64,000 bases of DNA, from NCBI RefSeq assembly GCF_000730385.1, contig NZ_CP008849.1, positions 4,154,001 through 4,218,000 on the forward strand, given 5' to 3'. The stretch comes from Alteromonas australica. GTDB taxonomy: Bacteria; Pseudomonadota; Gammaproteobacteria; Enterobacterales; Alteromonadaceae. The notes below the pieces were generated by a model, which saw nothing but the letters and a program-made list of their open reading frames with translations, ran no database searches and was not told where the DNA came from. A program made the position numbers and the translations under genes. Below, piece by piece: positions 37,870 to 47,328 of this stretch (within the stretch, counting starts at the first letter, position 1; the number at the start of each line of letters is the position of its first letter).

Positions 37870-39466
37870 AATTCCATACCTCGCTAATACGCTTGCCGTC
37901 TTGCTCGATGTAGGCACGCATATCTACCGTTTGTTTCTCTTTGGGTTTCAAGAAGAATGTCGCTCTAATTTCTGCGCCATCTGCAACGGGGTGCATACGT
38001 TGCTTCGACACCTGACCGTTACTGGCTTGTACAATGAGTTTTGTCGTATCGCTGTTAAAGCTAAACCCTGAAGGCGCACTAAAGTCGATACTAAATTGAC
38101 GCGTCGTATTCAGTGATGCATCTTCAAATTCATCACCAGGCAACACCGCAGCCCCTTGGCGCGTGCGAACGACCGACGCCAACTCGCTCACAAATGGGTT
38201 TTGTTCCACTGTGCTTAAGTTGTAAGAAAAATAGAGTGACTCACCCGATACAAAGGGCTTATCAGGCGTCCAAAATGCAACAATGTTGTCGTGAATTTCA
38301 GAGTTCGTTGGGATCTCAACCACTTCTAAACGGCCTTTTTCAAACCCAGTCTCTGGTGTTACCCACAACCCAGGACGTAGGTGATAATTGGCCTCAGCAT
38401 CGAGATAGTTGTCCCACTCGCCATCGCGCTGCAACATACCAAACCCTTTGGGGTGGCTGTCACTCAGTGATGTCACTTGTAATCTGCTAGGGTTAGTTAG
38501 CGGACGCCAAATTTCTTCACCGGCGTGCGTCACCATAAGTACACCATCGCTATCGTGGACTTCTGGGCGATAGTCGTCGTGACGTTTTTGGGTATTCTCA
38601 CCGTACAAAAACATGCTGGTAAATGGCGCAATACCTAACTTATCAACGTCTTCACGGGCAAATAACCAACTTTGCACTTTTACCTCTGTGTCGACACCGG
38701 GCTGAATAACGAACTTGTAAGCGCCAGCCACGGAAGGGCTCTCTAATCGCGCATATACCGTAATAGGTTGACCTTCCTTCGGCTCAATTAACCAAAACTG
38801 AGTAAAATGGGGAAATTCTTCACCTTTGGATAATGCAGTGTCTATCGCCAAGCCTCTGGCAGAGATGCCGTACACTTGATTTTTGCCCACTAGACGGAAG
38901 TAAGAAGCGCCGAGGAACACCGCGAATTCATCTTTATATTGCTCATTTTTTATCGGGTAATGAAGGCGAAAACCTGCGAAGCCATTTTCATCTTTCGTAT
39001 ATTGACCCAAGGATGACGCTTTACCATCGTAGCTAAACATCGCCTTTTCAAACGCGATTGGGCTTGCGTCATTATCTGCATCAATAACATTGACGGTCAC
39101 TGGAAGTTGATACAAGAAACCAGGGTGAAAGAACTGAACCTCATAGTCATTTTCCCCATGCCACAAACTTTGTTCTGGCTTAAAACGAATAGCACGATAG
39201 GTTTGGTAATCAATGTCTTTCAATTTGTCATCAAGGCCATGATCATTTTCTTTATAGCTTTGCTCTGCAGACTGCTTTGCTTCATCAATAATAGACTGCA
39301 GAATAGGCGAGCTTTCGCCCGGTTGATTGTCTTGATTCACGTTTGTCGCTAATGCCCACGAAGAACCAAATACTGAAAACAGGGCGCCAACCAATAACGC
39401 CACACGACGGGTTGTCGCTATTGAAGTAAGTAATTTTGTCGTACCTTTTTGTCTTACCTTGTACAC
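37850..39466 (-). CDS. opgG: Periplasmic glucan biosynthesis protein OpgG
   Basis: 538 aa, GTG start with GGGAG seven to eight bases upstream. Signal peptide RRVALLVGALFSVFGSSWALA. Family landmarks: YDVQFFHPG-type segment here YEVQFFHPGFLYQLPV, SSYFRLVGKNQVYGISARGLAID-like region, and the FPHFTQFWLIEP motif. Adds the beta-1,6 branches or modifies the glucan backbone in the periplasm. First gene of opgG-opgH; promoter must lie in the 593-bp gap upstream. Confidence 0.95.
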   Translation of the reverse strand: MYKVRQKGTTKLLTSIATTRRVALLVGALFSVFGSSWALATNVNQDNQPGESSPILQSIIDEAKQSAEQSYKENDHGLDDKLKDIDYQTYRAIRFKPEQSLWHGENDYEVQFFHPGFLYQLPVTVNVIDADNDASPIAFEKAMFSYDGKASSLGQYTKDENGFAGFRLHYPIKNEQYKDEFAVFLGASYFRLVGKNQVYGISARGLAIDTALSKGEEFPHFTQFWLIEPKEGQPITVYARLESPSVAGAYKFVIQPGVDTEVKVQSWLFAREDVDKLGIAPFTSMFLYGENTQKRHDDYRPEVHDSDGVLMVTHAGEEIWRPLTNPSRLQVTSLSDSHPKGFGMLQRDGEWDNYLDAEANYHLRPGLWVTPETGFEKGRLEVVEIPTNSEIHDNIVAFWTPDKPFVSGESLYFSYNLSTVEQNPFVSELASVVRTRQGAAVLPGDEFEDASLNTTRQFSIDFSAPSGFSFNSDTTKLIVQASNGQVSKQRMHPVADGAEIRATFFLKPKEKQTVDMRAYIEQDGKRISEVWNYVYQPQ

Positions 39467-40059
39467 CGTATATCTCCCTTAAGAAATAATGCGCTTTTGA
39501 GCCATTGCCCTAAAAAACAAGTTTGGGCTGCGTCCATCCGTTGAAAAATCCAGAACCGAAATGACCTTCAAATTTGCAAAAGCACAGGAAAAAAGTGAAA
39601 GCTACACCTAGCAAAGCAAGAGCTGTTCCAATTGCATATTCTTATTAATTTACCTTTATTTTACATTGCCTTACGATCCAAACCCCCTGCAACCACTGTG
39701 CTAAACCATTGTGTAAATATGCGCCAGCACTTAGACAAAAGGATAAGTGTTGTGAATTTGCAACACATTCCTTCAGCGTATCGGCCCCTATGTGTAGGAC
39801 AAGAACCTTTTCCTGTTCTGTTTACGCTAAAACCGTTTGGTCACAAAAAAAGAAAAAGGCATGAAAAACAGATTGATAGATAGCTAATTTGGGTCGAATG
39901 TGGAACGCAAGCGCTCGGCTGGCAAGGCAATTGCTGTATGAGTGTCGTGGGATGAAGGTAATAGCGTGTAACTGCCTATAGACATTCACGGGACAACACA
40001 GCCTTTCCCATGTAACAACGAGGCAGATAATGATTATCTGTACATAACAAGGAGCATTT
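39467..40059. other. 593-bp intergenic region between opgG and the outer-membrane barrel gene
   Basis: Divergent leader region. An 83-codon open frame (39632-39883) has no ribosome site and no recognisable features, so I do not call it a gene. A 6-bp hairpin gtgttg/caacac lies near 39747-39766. The right end carries the Fur-like palindrome. Length leaves room for a small RNA or long 5' leaders, but I see no clear terminator inside. Confidence 0.5.
40025..40039. promoter_or_regulatory. Fur-box-like palindrome
   Basis: AGATAATGATTATCT matches 13 of 15 bases of the 7-1-7 Fur motif (TGATAATnATTATCA), the two end bases excepted; the full palindrome spans 40024-40040. It ends 20 bp before the ATG of the barrel gene, where a repressor would block the transcription start or early elongation. 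Fur as the binding protein is inferred. Confidence 0.65.
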
Positions 40060-40620
40060 ATGCGTAAAGCACTCACACTACTTACCGCACTTTTCACCTC
40101 AGTTTCAGCGACACTTTCCTTTCCAGCTCTGGCAGACACGCCAGATTGGCGATATGTAGAAGGGGGATACACTAAAATCGACTTCGACGATGATGAATCT
40201 TTTGAGCCAGATGGCTTCAACGTCTCCAGCCGATATCTTCTTAACAGCAATATATTTTTAAACGGTGAGTACAACCGCGTAGAAGAGGGCAGCTTTGATC
40301 TTGATCTTATTACATTAGGTGCAGGTTATCGTATGCCTATCAATAGCACCACAGACGCCTATTTTACTGCCAACTTTGAACAGCTTGATGCTGACGCCAC
40401 CGATGAGAATGGCTACAGCATCAATGCTGGTTTGCGTTCTATGGTGACAGAACAAATCGAATTAAATGGTGAAATTGGCTATTACGACGTCTTCGATGGA
40501 GAAGCCACCATAAAAATAGGGGCTAACTACTATGTCACCCCTCAATGGGCGTTTGGCGCAAGCTACAAATCTGTTGATGATTTAGACATACTTCAAGTTA
40601 ACGCCAGATATGCATTTTAA
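40060..40620 (+). CDS. Small outer-membrane beta-barrel protein
   Basis: 186 aa, AAGGAG six bases before the ATG. Signal peptide ends FPALA before DTPDW. The mature chain alternates hydrophobic and polar residues in short strands (WRYVEGGYTKIDF, FNVSSRYLLNSNIFLNGEYN, ITLGAGYRMP, WAFGASYKSVDDLDILQVNARYAF) and ends in Phe, the signal for outer-membrane insertion by BAM. Eight strands seem likely. No closer family recognised. A Fur-like box suggests iron control. Confidence 0.8.
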   Translation: MRKALTLLTALFTSVSATLSFPALADTPDWRYVEGGYTKIDFDDDESFEPDGFNVSSRYLLNSNIFLNGEYNRVEEGSFDLDLITLGAGYRMPINSTTDAYFTANFEQLDADATDENGYSINAGLRSMVTEQIELNGEIGYYDVFDGEATIKIGANYYVTPQWAFGASYKSVDDLDILQVNARYAF

Positions 40621-40643
40621 TCCTTCCTTTCCTCAGGATGGTT

Positions 40644-40668
40644 AGCCGGTCACCCGACCGGCTTTTTT
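40644..40668 (+). terminator. Rho-independent terminator after the barrel gene
   Basis: 7-bp stem agccggt/accggct (40644-40650, 40657-40663), 6-nt loop, six T. Its T-run reaches the stop codon of the converging yheU. Confidence 0.88.
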
Positions 40669-40903
40669 ATTCTTCATCGTTACCGTTAGCCAAAACGTCC
40701 TCTTTTGGACGAATATCCACACTCTCATGAAGCTCTGAATACACCAATACAGCATCACCTGAATGCAGTGCGCTAAGGATTTGCTCAACTTTATCGGTAA
40801 GGCTAATTTCCTGTTCGCCATAGTCTGTGCCTTCTCGAAGTACGAAGGCTTCAGCTATGCTGTAAAGGGTGTCTTTTTCGATGGCGTCTAAAGGAATGAT
40901 CAT
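40667..40903 (-). CDS. yheU: UPF0270 protein YheU
   Basis: 78 aa. Conserved core AFVLREGTDYGEQEISL and VLVYSELHESVDIRP match E. coli YheU closely. Small cytoplasmic protein of unknown function. Overlaps the yheT stop by four bases, the same gene order as E. coli (yheS-yheT-yheU). Confidence 0.94.
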   Translation of the reverse strand: MIIPLDAIEKDTLYSIAEAFVLREGTDYGEQEISLTDKVEQILSALHSGDAVLVYSELHESVDIRPKEDVLANGNDEE

Positions 40904-41937
40904 ACGGGGTCCATATAAGGCGTGTCAGAATTGATAGGCAGCACTTCACTAACAAAGCGCTTTACCCGTTCATGTAACCAAACTTTCGGTTTTAAAATAG
41001 AGCCTTGCATAAAGCCTACATGCCCGCCACGTTCACTGAGTTCTAACGTGACACTGCGCGCTAGCTCTTCCTCTTTTGGCACAATAAGGTGGTTCATAAA
41101 GGGGTCATCAATACTATGTAGAACCAATGTTGGGCAATGTATAGCACTTAGAAAATGATAAGCACTGCATTTTTCGTAGTAATCTTGTGCATCAGCAAAA
41201 CCGTGCAGTGGCGCGGTAATTTTCTCATCGAACTGTGAGAAACTCGTCATGCTGTCTACATCGTCTTCCGTGAGTTGAATAAGCTTTCGGTAATCAATGT
41301 ACGCCATCTTTTTCTTCAACGTGTTTTTCATGCTGGCGAGCAGATATTTTTGATAAACTCGGGAAAATCCATGATTAATCGACTTCGCACATTCAGACAG
41401 CTTCAAGGGTGACGACACCGCTACGGCGGCTTGCAGCCACTTTTGAGCAGGATTTTCGCCCAGTAGTTTCAGCAACATGTTTCCGCCCAACGAAAAGCCA
41501 ATAGCCACTTTGGGCAGGGAAGGAAACTTGTCGTTAATCCATTGCAAAAAGAAGCTGGGATCTTCCGTTTCTCCCGAATGATAAGCTCTCGCCTTTAAAT
41601 TAGGGACGCCACTGCACCCTCGATAATGCATCATCACGACTTGCCACCCGTTCACCGACAACGTGGCCATCATATCGTTGGCATAATGTGATCGGATACT
41701 GCCCTCTAAACCGTGAAATAGCACCACCACACCTGAGGGTTCCGCAGGTTTTGGCCCCCACGCCACGTCAACAAAATCGTCATCGGGCAGCGTTAACCTC
41801 TCCATACCATAGGTTAAAGGCAACCGCTTTTGTATGAACCTAGGCCAAATGGTTTGAATGTGACGATTTTTCGCCCAAGTAGGAATACGAAATTGGCTTT
41901 TAACGATTTTTCCGTGTGCTAACGCAGATTTGCTCAT
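40900..41937 (-). CDS. yheT: Alpha/beta hydrolase YheT
   Basis: 345 aa. Nucleophile elbow GFSLGGN with the catalytic Ser, oxyanion region VVLFHGLEGS, MHYRGCSG typical of the YheT/UPF0017 group, and Asp/His in HSIDDPF and RGGHVGF. Probably an esterase on a lipid or similar substrate; none is proven. In operon with yheU and the TIGR02444 gene. Confidence 0.93.
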   Translation of the reverse strand: MSKSALAHGKIVKSQFRIPTWAKNRHIQTIWPRFIQKRLPLTYGMERLTLPDDDFVDVAWGPKPAEPSGVVVLFHGLEGSIRSHYANDMMATLSVNGWQVVMMHYRGCSGVPNLKARAYHSGETEDPSFFLQWINDKFPSLPKVAIGFSLGGNMLLKLLGENPAQKWLQAAVAVSSPLKLSECAKSINHGFSRVYQKYLLASMKNTLKKKMAYIDYRKLIQLTEDDVDSMTSFSQFDEKITAPLHGFADAQDYYEKCSAYHFLSAIHCPTLVLHSIDDPFMNHLIVPKEEELARSVTLELSERGGHVGFMQGSILKPKVWLHERVKRFVSEVLPINSDTPYMDPV

Positions 41938-41950
41938 AGTGTTTCTTATT

Positions 41951-42460
41951 TTAAGGTAGCGCTTTAATGATGGCGCTTAATAGTAATCGGGCTTGAGGCG
42001 CTTCTCGTAACGCATAGGCGTTAATAAATGCAGCAATGGACGCATTAAAGACATTTCCACCGACGGCCGCTTCTTTAGGTAGATACGACACATCGAATTG
42101 ATTAAACTGCGCCAAAATTAGTGCTTGTTGTGCTTTTTCCAGCTCAAGTTCTTCCGCTTTCAAATCGTCGTATCGCGCTGAAACCTCATCCTCTTTTGGC
42201 TTTGCAGCATGCCGTTTGTGCCTATGCGCTTTTAATTGGTGTTCGCTGTCTTCTACACACTCAATCAATTGCTGGCATTGGGTTAGCGTTAAAATAACGC
42301 CTTCTTGCAAACACCAACACAACAACATAATAAGATTCACATTGACGCCAAACCTGTCTTGAAGGGTTAACGAGGCTGGGGCCACGTCATCAATAGCGTA
42401 GGTGATATAGCTATAACGCCAAAAGTCCGCCCTACTAAGTAATACCTCACTGTTTTTCAT
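41951..42460 (-). CDS. TIGR02444 family protein
   Basis: 169 aa. The core (FWRYSYITYAIDDVAPASLTLQD, NLIMLLCWC) is the TIGR02444 pattern, a small helical family of unknown function found in gammaproteobacteria. It starts inside the 3' end of yheS (14-bp overlap) and is followed 13 bp later by yheT. E. coli lacks this gene between yheS and yheT. Confidence 0.82.
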   Translation of the reverse strand: MKNSEVLLSRADFWRYSYITYAIDDVAPASLTLQDRFGVNVNLIMLLCWCLQEGVILTLTQCQQLIECVEDSEHQLKAHRHKRHAAKPKEDEVSARYDDLKAEELELEKAQQALILAQFNQFDVSYLPKEAAVGGNVFNASIAAFINAYALREAPQARLLLSAIIKALP

Positions 42461-44384
42461 AGGCCGCTCTTTGTTGTTCCATGTGTTCTTGAGCGTCTAG
42501 CCATGCCATTTCATGCTCTTCCAATTGTTGTTTTATCGATGCTTGTTCGTCTAACAAAGCCATTAAATCCGCTTTTTTATCATCACTATATAACGGGCTA
42601 TCCGCCAATAATGCTTCAACCTCGGCTAAACGCCCGGTGCATTTATCCAACGCTTTTTCATGTTTTTCGAGCGCTTTTTTAAAAGGCGCGATTTGTTTTC
42701 TAAACTCGGCTTCTCTGCGCTTTTCTTCTTTCCTGTCTATTTTACGTTCTTTTTGCTCACTCGGTTCGCTATTCGCTGCTTTAGCATCACTGTTCGCTTT
42801 GGCTTTGTCTTGTGCTTGTTGCTTTAAAATCCAGTCACGATAATCATCCAAATCACCATTGAACGTATCGACTTGACCGCTATCAACCAAATAGAAATCT
42901 TCACAGACTGACGTCAGTAAGAAACGATCGTGAGAAACCAGTACCATGGCGCCTTCAAACCCTTGCAAGGCCACATTTAATGCATGTCTCATTTCTAGAT
43001 CAAGGTGGTTTGTCGGCTCATCGAGAAGCAGTAAATTGGGCTTTTGATAAACAATTAACGCCAAAACTAAGCGCGCTTTTTCTCCCCCAGACATGGGCGC
43101 CACTTCGCTTAGTGCTTCATCACCGTTAAACCCAAACCCACCCAAATAATCGCGTAATTGCTGTTCCGTGGCTTTCTCATCTAAACGCTGTAAGTGCAAT
43201 ATTGGCGTAGCCGAAGGGTCCAAGGTTTCAAGCTGATGCTGCGCAAAGTAACCAATTTTCAGCCCTTTTGCAGTATCAAACATGCCTTGCATAGGAGAGT
43301 GTACGCCAGCAAGCAATTTGATTAAGGTAGATTTACCTTGTCCATTTCGCCCAAGTAGGCCAATACGACTGCCGGGCACTAAGTTTAATTTAACCTGTTC
43401 CAACACAATGTGTTCGCCATAACCAAGCTGTACATGCTCCATGTTAACCAAAGGGTTGGGGAGGGCAGAAGGGGGCGCAAATGAAAAGCTGAACGGGCTG
43501 GCAGCATGGGCAGGCATCAGGGTTTCCATCTTTTCCAGCTGCTTTATACGGCTCTGTGCTTGCTTTGCTTTACTGGCTTTCGCCTTAAATCGCGTAATAA
43601 AGGCATTGAGGTGCGCTACTTTTTGCTGCTGCTTTTCAAACTCAAGGTTTTGCAAACGTAAGCGTTCAGCTCGCTGAGTTTCATACGCAGAATAGTTACC
43701 TGTGTAGGTGACCAGCTTTTGCTGCTCCACACTGATAATTTGTGCCACTGTGTTATCGATAAAGGCTTTGTCATGAGATATGAGTAATAGGGTGCCAGCG
43801 TAACGTTGTAACCACTTTTCTAACCAAATCACCGCGTCCAAATCGAGATGGTTGGTGGGCTCATCGAGCAAAAGGAGGTCAGACGGACACAACAGTGCTT
43901 GCGCCAAATTAAGTCGCATACGCCAACCACCAGAGAAGTCTGATACCGGCGCGTCTAACTGCTGATTCGTAAAACCTAAACCAGACAAAATGGTGGCCGC
44001 CCTAGCTTCCACATCGTATGCGCCTGCTTGCTCTAATTGCCCATGAGCCTGAGCAATGGCCACACCATCTTCTGCACGTTCGGCTTGCGCAAGTAAGTGC
44101 TGTAATTGTCTGAGATGTTTGTCTCCGTCAATCACATAATCAATGGCTTTTCGGTCAGTGGATGGCGTTTCTTGGGCCACACTCACAATTTTCCAATCGG
44201 CTGGAATGGTACAATCACCGGCATCTAACGTTAATTCATGACGTAACAAGGCAAATAGTGAAGATTTGCCGCATCCATTGCTGCCAATTAGCGCAACTTT
44301 GTGGCCAGGAAATACTTGTGCAGACGCTTCTTCGAGTAAGACTTTGCGCCCTCTCATCAGCGATACGTTAGTGAGCTTTATCAT
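42447..44384 (-). CDS. yheS: ABC-F ATPase YheS
   Basis: 645 aa from the ATG at 44384, which matches the E. coli N-terminus; the frame extends seven codons upstream. Two ABC domains: Walker A GSNGCGKSS and GRNGQGKST, signatures SGGWRMRLNLAQ and SGGEKARLVLAL, both with LLLDEPTNHLDL. There is no transmembrane part, and a linker rich in charged residues lies between the domains. A C-terminal coiled coil follows (KAEFRKQ-type, here REAEFRKQIAPFKKALEKHE). ABC-F proteins act on the ribosome. Confidence 0.95.
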   Translation of the reverse strand: MIKLTNVSLMRGRKVLLEEASAQVFPGHKVALIGSNGCGKSSLFALLRHELTLDAGDCTIPADWKIVSVAQETPSTDRKAIDYVIDGDKHLRQLQHLLAQAERAEDGVAIAQAHGQLEQAGAYDVEARAATILSGLGFTNQQLDAPVSDFSGGWRMRLNLAQALLCPSDLLLLDEPTNHLDLDAVIWLEKWLQRYAGTLLLISHDKAFIDNTVAQIISVEQQKLVTYTGNYSAYETQRAERLRLQNLEFEKQQQKVAHLNAFITRFKAKASKAKQAQSRIKQLEKMETLMPAHAASPFSFSFAPPSALPNPLVNMEHVQLGYGEHIVLEQVKLNLVPGSRIGLLGRNGQGKSTLIKLLAGVHSPMQGMFDTAKGLKIGYFAQHQLETLDPSATPILHLQRLDEKATEQQLRDYLGGFGFNGDEALSEVAPMSGGEKARLVLALIVYQKPNLLLLDEPTNHLDLEMRHALNVALQGFEGAMVLVSHDRFLLTSVCEDFYLVDSGQVDTFNGDLDDYRDWILKQQAQDKAKANSDAKAANSEPSEQKERKIDRKEEKRREAEFRKQIAPFKKALEKHEKALDKCTGRLAEVEALLADSPLYSDDKKADLMALLDEQASIKQQLEEHEMAWLDAQEHMEQQRAAYEKQ

Positions 44385-44502
44385 CCGGTACCTGTATTGG
44401 AACAATTTAAGTGGCGTATAATACCAAAAACTCTCGTTAAAAGCTGATCAGCAACGGTCATTTCGCTGTATAATAGACTGATAACAAAGATTGAGATTTA
44501 TT

Positions 44503-44709
44503 ATGCAAAAGAGAGTAAAACGTCGCTTTGTGGCGGGCGCAGTTTGCCCTAAATGCCAAGAGCTCGATACTATTTCCCTCTACTATGAAAACAATGTAGA
44601 AAAGCTTGAGTGCGTGTCTTGTGGCTATCACGATGTTCAAACCGACGAAAGCGTGGAAGCGGTTACCCGAGAAAACGAAAACGTCATCGGCATATTTAAA
44701 CCCCATTAA
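44503..44709 (+). CDS. yheV: Zinc-ribbon protein YheV
   Basis: 68 aa from the ATG at 44503. Two CxxC pairs, Cys15/Cys18 and Cys37/Cys40, form a zinc ribbon; the end VIGIFKPH matches E. coli YheV (VIGIFHPD). Function unknown. Divergent from yheS. A TTG 12 bp upstream is a less likely start. A longer frame on the opposite strand here is a shadow. Confidence 0.92.
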   Translation: MQKRVKRRFVAGAVCPKCQELDTISLYYENNVEKLECVSCGYHDVQTDESVEAVTRENENVIGIFKPH

Positions 44710-44908
44710 ACATTGCCAAAGCTGGAAAATTTTACCCTTTTGACTGTAGAAGCCACACTGTTTATCTCTTCTTAGCCCGTGGCTTCTTGGTTCCACCTCC
44801 CTCGCAAAATCATTTTAAAACAAATAATTTCAACAACCTAGAGTGTATTCTTAATAGACATTTTATCTAGGCATACTCTTTGATGGCATAAGCCATAAGG
44901 AGATCACT

Positions 44909-46030
44909 ATGCAACGTAACAATCGTCGAATCGTCATCAGTCTTTCCGTGGTACTGATTTTACTGCTTGGCGTAAGAATAAGCCTACCCTATGCCGCCCA
45001 ATGGTATATAAACAGTACCTTAAGCCAGCCAGGGAACTATGATGGCCGCGTGGGAGACGTGGATATCATGCTGTGGCGCGGGGCTTATCGACTACAACAT
45101 GTGCTTCTTTATAAAGCCAATGGAGAAGTGGAGCGCCCGCTTTTTCGAGCCAATTCGGTGGAATTCACCCTCATTTGGTCACAATTGTTTAAAGGTGCCG
45201 CCGTTGGCAGTGTTCATCTCATTGACCCAGAAATTAACTTTGTGGATGGGGCAGACGAAAGCAAAGACCAAGTCGGTAAAAATGAAGATTGGTTGAACAT
45301 AGCGAATCAGCTTTTCCCTTTGCGTATAGACGCACTGACCATAAAGCAGGGAAAAATTACCTTTTACAACCCTCAGACAAGCCCAGCCATTGATATTTCC
45401 CTGCATCAAATCAATGGCACGTTATCTAATTTAGTGAACAGCGACGCGTTGTCAGACAACCGCGTTGCTACCGGATCGGCCACAGCACAAACAGCCGACC
45501 AAGGTAGCGTAAAGGTGGACGCTTCACTCAATCCTGCCACGGCAAAGCCTACATTTGATATTAATCTTGAAGCTGACAATGTTGCGCTGGTGAACTTTAA
45601 GAACCTACTAGATACCTACGCCCCCTTTGATTTAGAGGCGGGCACCCTAACTCTCGCTGCCGAACTGGCGGCTGACAATGGCGAAGTTAAAGGGTATGTA
45701 AAACCGATTCTTCATCACGTAGAGGTCTTCTCGTGGAAAGGTGATATTGAAGAAGACGGTGACGGCCCAATTGAAGGCGGTATTGAACTTATCTCAGCAT
45801 TCTTCACTGAACTGTTTGAAAACCAGAGTAAAGATCAGGTCGCTACACGCATCCCCCTTGAAGGAAACCTTGCCAACCCTGATACCAGTATGTGGTCTGC
45901 ATTAGGCGCGCTGATTAAAAATGCCTTTGTGAAAGCATTGAGTGGCGATGTAGAAGATTCTGTTGAATTAGATACATTACCGTCGAAAAAACAAACGGAT
46001 GCGTCTACCTCGCAGGCACGAAATCAATAG
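44909..46030 (+). CDS. DUF748 / AsmA-like envelope protein
   Basis: 373 aa, AAGGAG before the ATG. One N-terminal transmembrane helix (IVISLSVVLILLLGVRISLPY) then a periplasmic part with DUF748 features (YDGRVGDVDIMLWRGAYRLQ, FTLIWSQLFKGAAVGSVHL, IDALTIKQGKITFYNP). Such proteins resemble the AsmA group that supports outer-membrane lipid transport; role here is inferred only. Its last bases overlap the slyX stop by 7 bp. Confidence 0.8.
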   Translation: MQRNNRRIVISLSVVLILLLGVRISLPYAAQWYINSTLSQPGNYDGRVGDVDIMLWRGAYRLQHVLLYKANGEVERPLFRANSVEFTLIWSQLFKGAAVGSVHLIDPEINFVDGADESKDQVGKNEDWLNIANQLFPLRIDALTIKQGKITFYNPQTSPAIDISLHQINGTLSNLVNSDALSDNRVATGSATAQTADQGSVKVDASLNPATAKPTFDINLEADNVALVNFKNLLDTYAPFDLEAGTLTLAAELAADNGEVKGYVKPILHHVEVFSWKGDIEEDGDGPIEGGIELISAFFTELFENQSKDQVATRIPLEGNLANPDTSMWSALGALIKNAFVKALSGDVEDSVELDTLPSKKQTDASTSQARNQ

Positions 46031-46275
46031 TGCGGCGGAGGCATTTCCTCAGATTGCTTTGCAATATTGGATGGCTGGATAGATTTAACACGGTCTATCA
46101 CATGACGCACTTTGTAGTGTAAATCTTCAAGTTGCTTTTGCTGTGACGCCAAGGCTTCATTTAACGCCTCTATCGTGTGCTCTTGAAAAGCCACCTTAGT
46201 TTGCAACTCTTCAATGTTGTTGTTGGCTATTGCAAGTGCTTCGCTTAGCGCTTCTTCACGTTTATTTTCGCTCAT
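46024..46275 (-). CDS. slyX: SlyX family protein
   Basis: 83 aa, almost entirely coiled coil (IEELQTKVAFQEHTIEALNEAL) and ending PPPHY as SlyX does. Function unknown. In E. coli slyX neighbours fkpA; here a WD40-like lipoprotein gene lies between. It is 8 bp downstream of that gene and probably cotranscribed. Confidence 0.92.
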   Translation of the reverse strand: MSENKREEALSEALAIANNNIEELQTKVAFQEHTIEALNEALASQQKQLEDLHYKVRHVIDRVKSIQPSNIAKQSEEMPPPHY

Positions 46276-46283
46276 TAATTACT

Positions 46284-47276
46284 CTATTTTTCCCATTGCC
46301 AAACTTCGGCTAAACCGCTGCTGCTTTCAGTCACAATAGTACCATTGGATTGAAAGGCAACGCCATAGACAACTGCAGTGGGTGGCGACACAGACTCGCG
46401 GGAAGCCACTTGCCAATTCTCTTCTTGGCTACCATCTTCAACATTCCACAGATAAACCTGTCGCGAAGGCGAACCAGTAAGTAAATACTTACCATCTTTG
46501 GAAAACTCAGCGTCTGTGAAAATACGCTGGCGCGCAAAATACCGTAACGTACTCACAGGTTCACCGGTTTGCACATTCCAAATTTGCGATTTGTTTTGGC
46601 TGTCAGCGGTAAACGCGAAGCGGCCACTATCATCTAAAGCCACCTTGCTCACCCGCGTGGGATGGGTAAAAGAATGGATTATTTGCCCAGTATCCGTGCT
46701 CCACAAATAGGCGATGTAGTCGTTGCCTCCGGTAAGGGCATATTTTCCATTGGGCGAAATATCAATCGAATTTACCTTTTCCTGATGCCCAAGAAACTCT
46801 AAACGCCGTTGCGTTCGCGGCTCAAAGAACATCACCTTACCATTAGAACGAGCCACCAAAATGCCCTCACCGTTGTTGGTAACTGCCACATCTCGAATAG
46901 AAGCCTCGTCAATTCGCCAGAACCCTTCTGGCTCGCCAGTTTCCAAGCTCCACAGCGCAAAGGCTTCTCTATCTGCGGTAACCGCGTATGAATTATCGGC
47001 GGCGATGTGAATTGAAATGACTAAATTATTCCCTTCACCTTGATGACCCCAATGATAAAGCGGCTTTTCTTCACCAATGCGCCATACGTTCACACCATTA
47101 TTGATGCCGGAAACAACAGCGAGAGTACCGTCGGTAGAAATATCTGCCGCATACGCCCCTTCTTCAACATGACGCCATTGCATTAACGGTGTGGTTTCTG
47201 GCAGGCTACACCCTACCAATCCACAAACTAACGAGATAAGTAACAGTTTTGTGGGGAACAAATCAGCCCTAAACAT
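46284..47276 (-). CDS. WD40-repeat lipoprotein
   Basis: 330 aa from the ATG at 47276. Lipoprotein signal with lipobox LVGC (Cys near residue 23). The rest is a run of beta-propeller blades with D-x4-V/A and W/YLW endings: TDGTLAVVSGINNGVNVWRI, HIAADNSYAVTADREAFALW, SPNGKYALTGGNDYIAYLW, SKDGKYLLTGSPSRQVYLW. About seven blades. A periplasmic or outer-membrane scaffold is likely; partner unknown. Divergent from the FKBP lipoprotein gene. Confidence 0.85.
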   Translation of the reverse strand: MFRADLFPTKLLLISLVCGLVGCSLPETTPLMQWRHVEEGAYAADISTDGTLAVVSGINNGVNVWRIGEEKPLYHWGHQGEGNNLVISIHIAADNSYAVTADREAFALWSLETGEPEGFWRIDEASIRDVAVTNNGEGILVARSNGKVMFFEPRTQRRLEFLGHQEKVNSIDISPNGKYALTGGNDYIAYLWSTDTGQIIHSFTHPTRVSKVALDDSGRFAFTADSQNKSQIWNVQTGEPVSTLRYFARQRIFTDAEFSKDGKYLLTGSPSRQVYLWNVEDGSQEENWQVASRESVSPPTAVVYGVAFQSNGTIVTESSSGLAEVWQWEK

Positions 47277-47296
47277 AATCAAATGGGTTTCGCTTT

Positions 47297-47328
47297 GTGA
47301 GTGCTACGTTTAACATAGCACGGATCAC
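47297..47328. promoter_or_regulatory. Palindrome in the divergent WD40/FKBP promoter region
   Basis: gtgcta (47301-47306) and tagcac (47316-47321) are complementary with a 9-bp spacer; an outer pair gtga (47297-47300) and tcac (47325-47328) extends it. Could be an operator for one or both lipoprotein genes. I cannot name the regulator. Confidence 0.35.

Noticed and set aside
37322..38071. 249-codon plus-strand frame across the opgG/opgH junction
   Set aside because: Shadow of two clearly recognised minus-strand genes.
39632..39883. 83-codon open frame between opgG and the outer-membrane barrel gene
   Set aside because: No ribosome site, no recognisable motif and unlikely composition; treated as intergenic.
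44458..44796. 112-codon frame on the minus strand over yheV
   Set aside because: It is antisense to yheV, whose two CxxC pairs and C-terminus identify the real gene.
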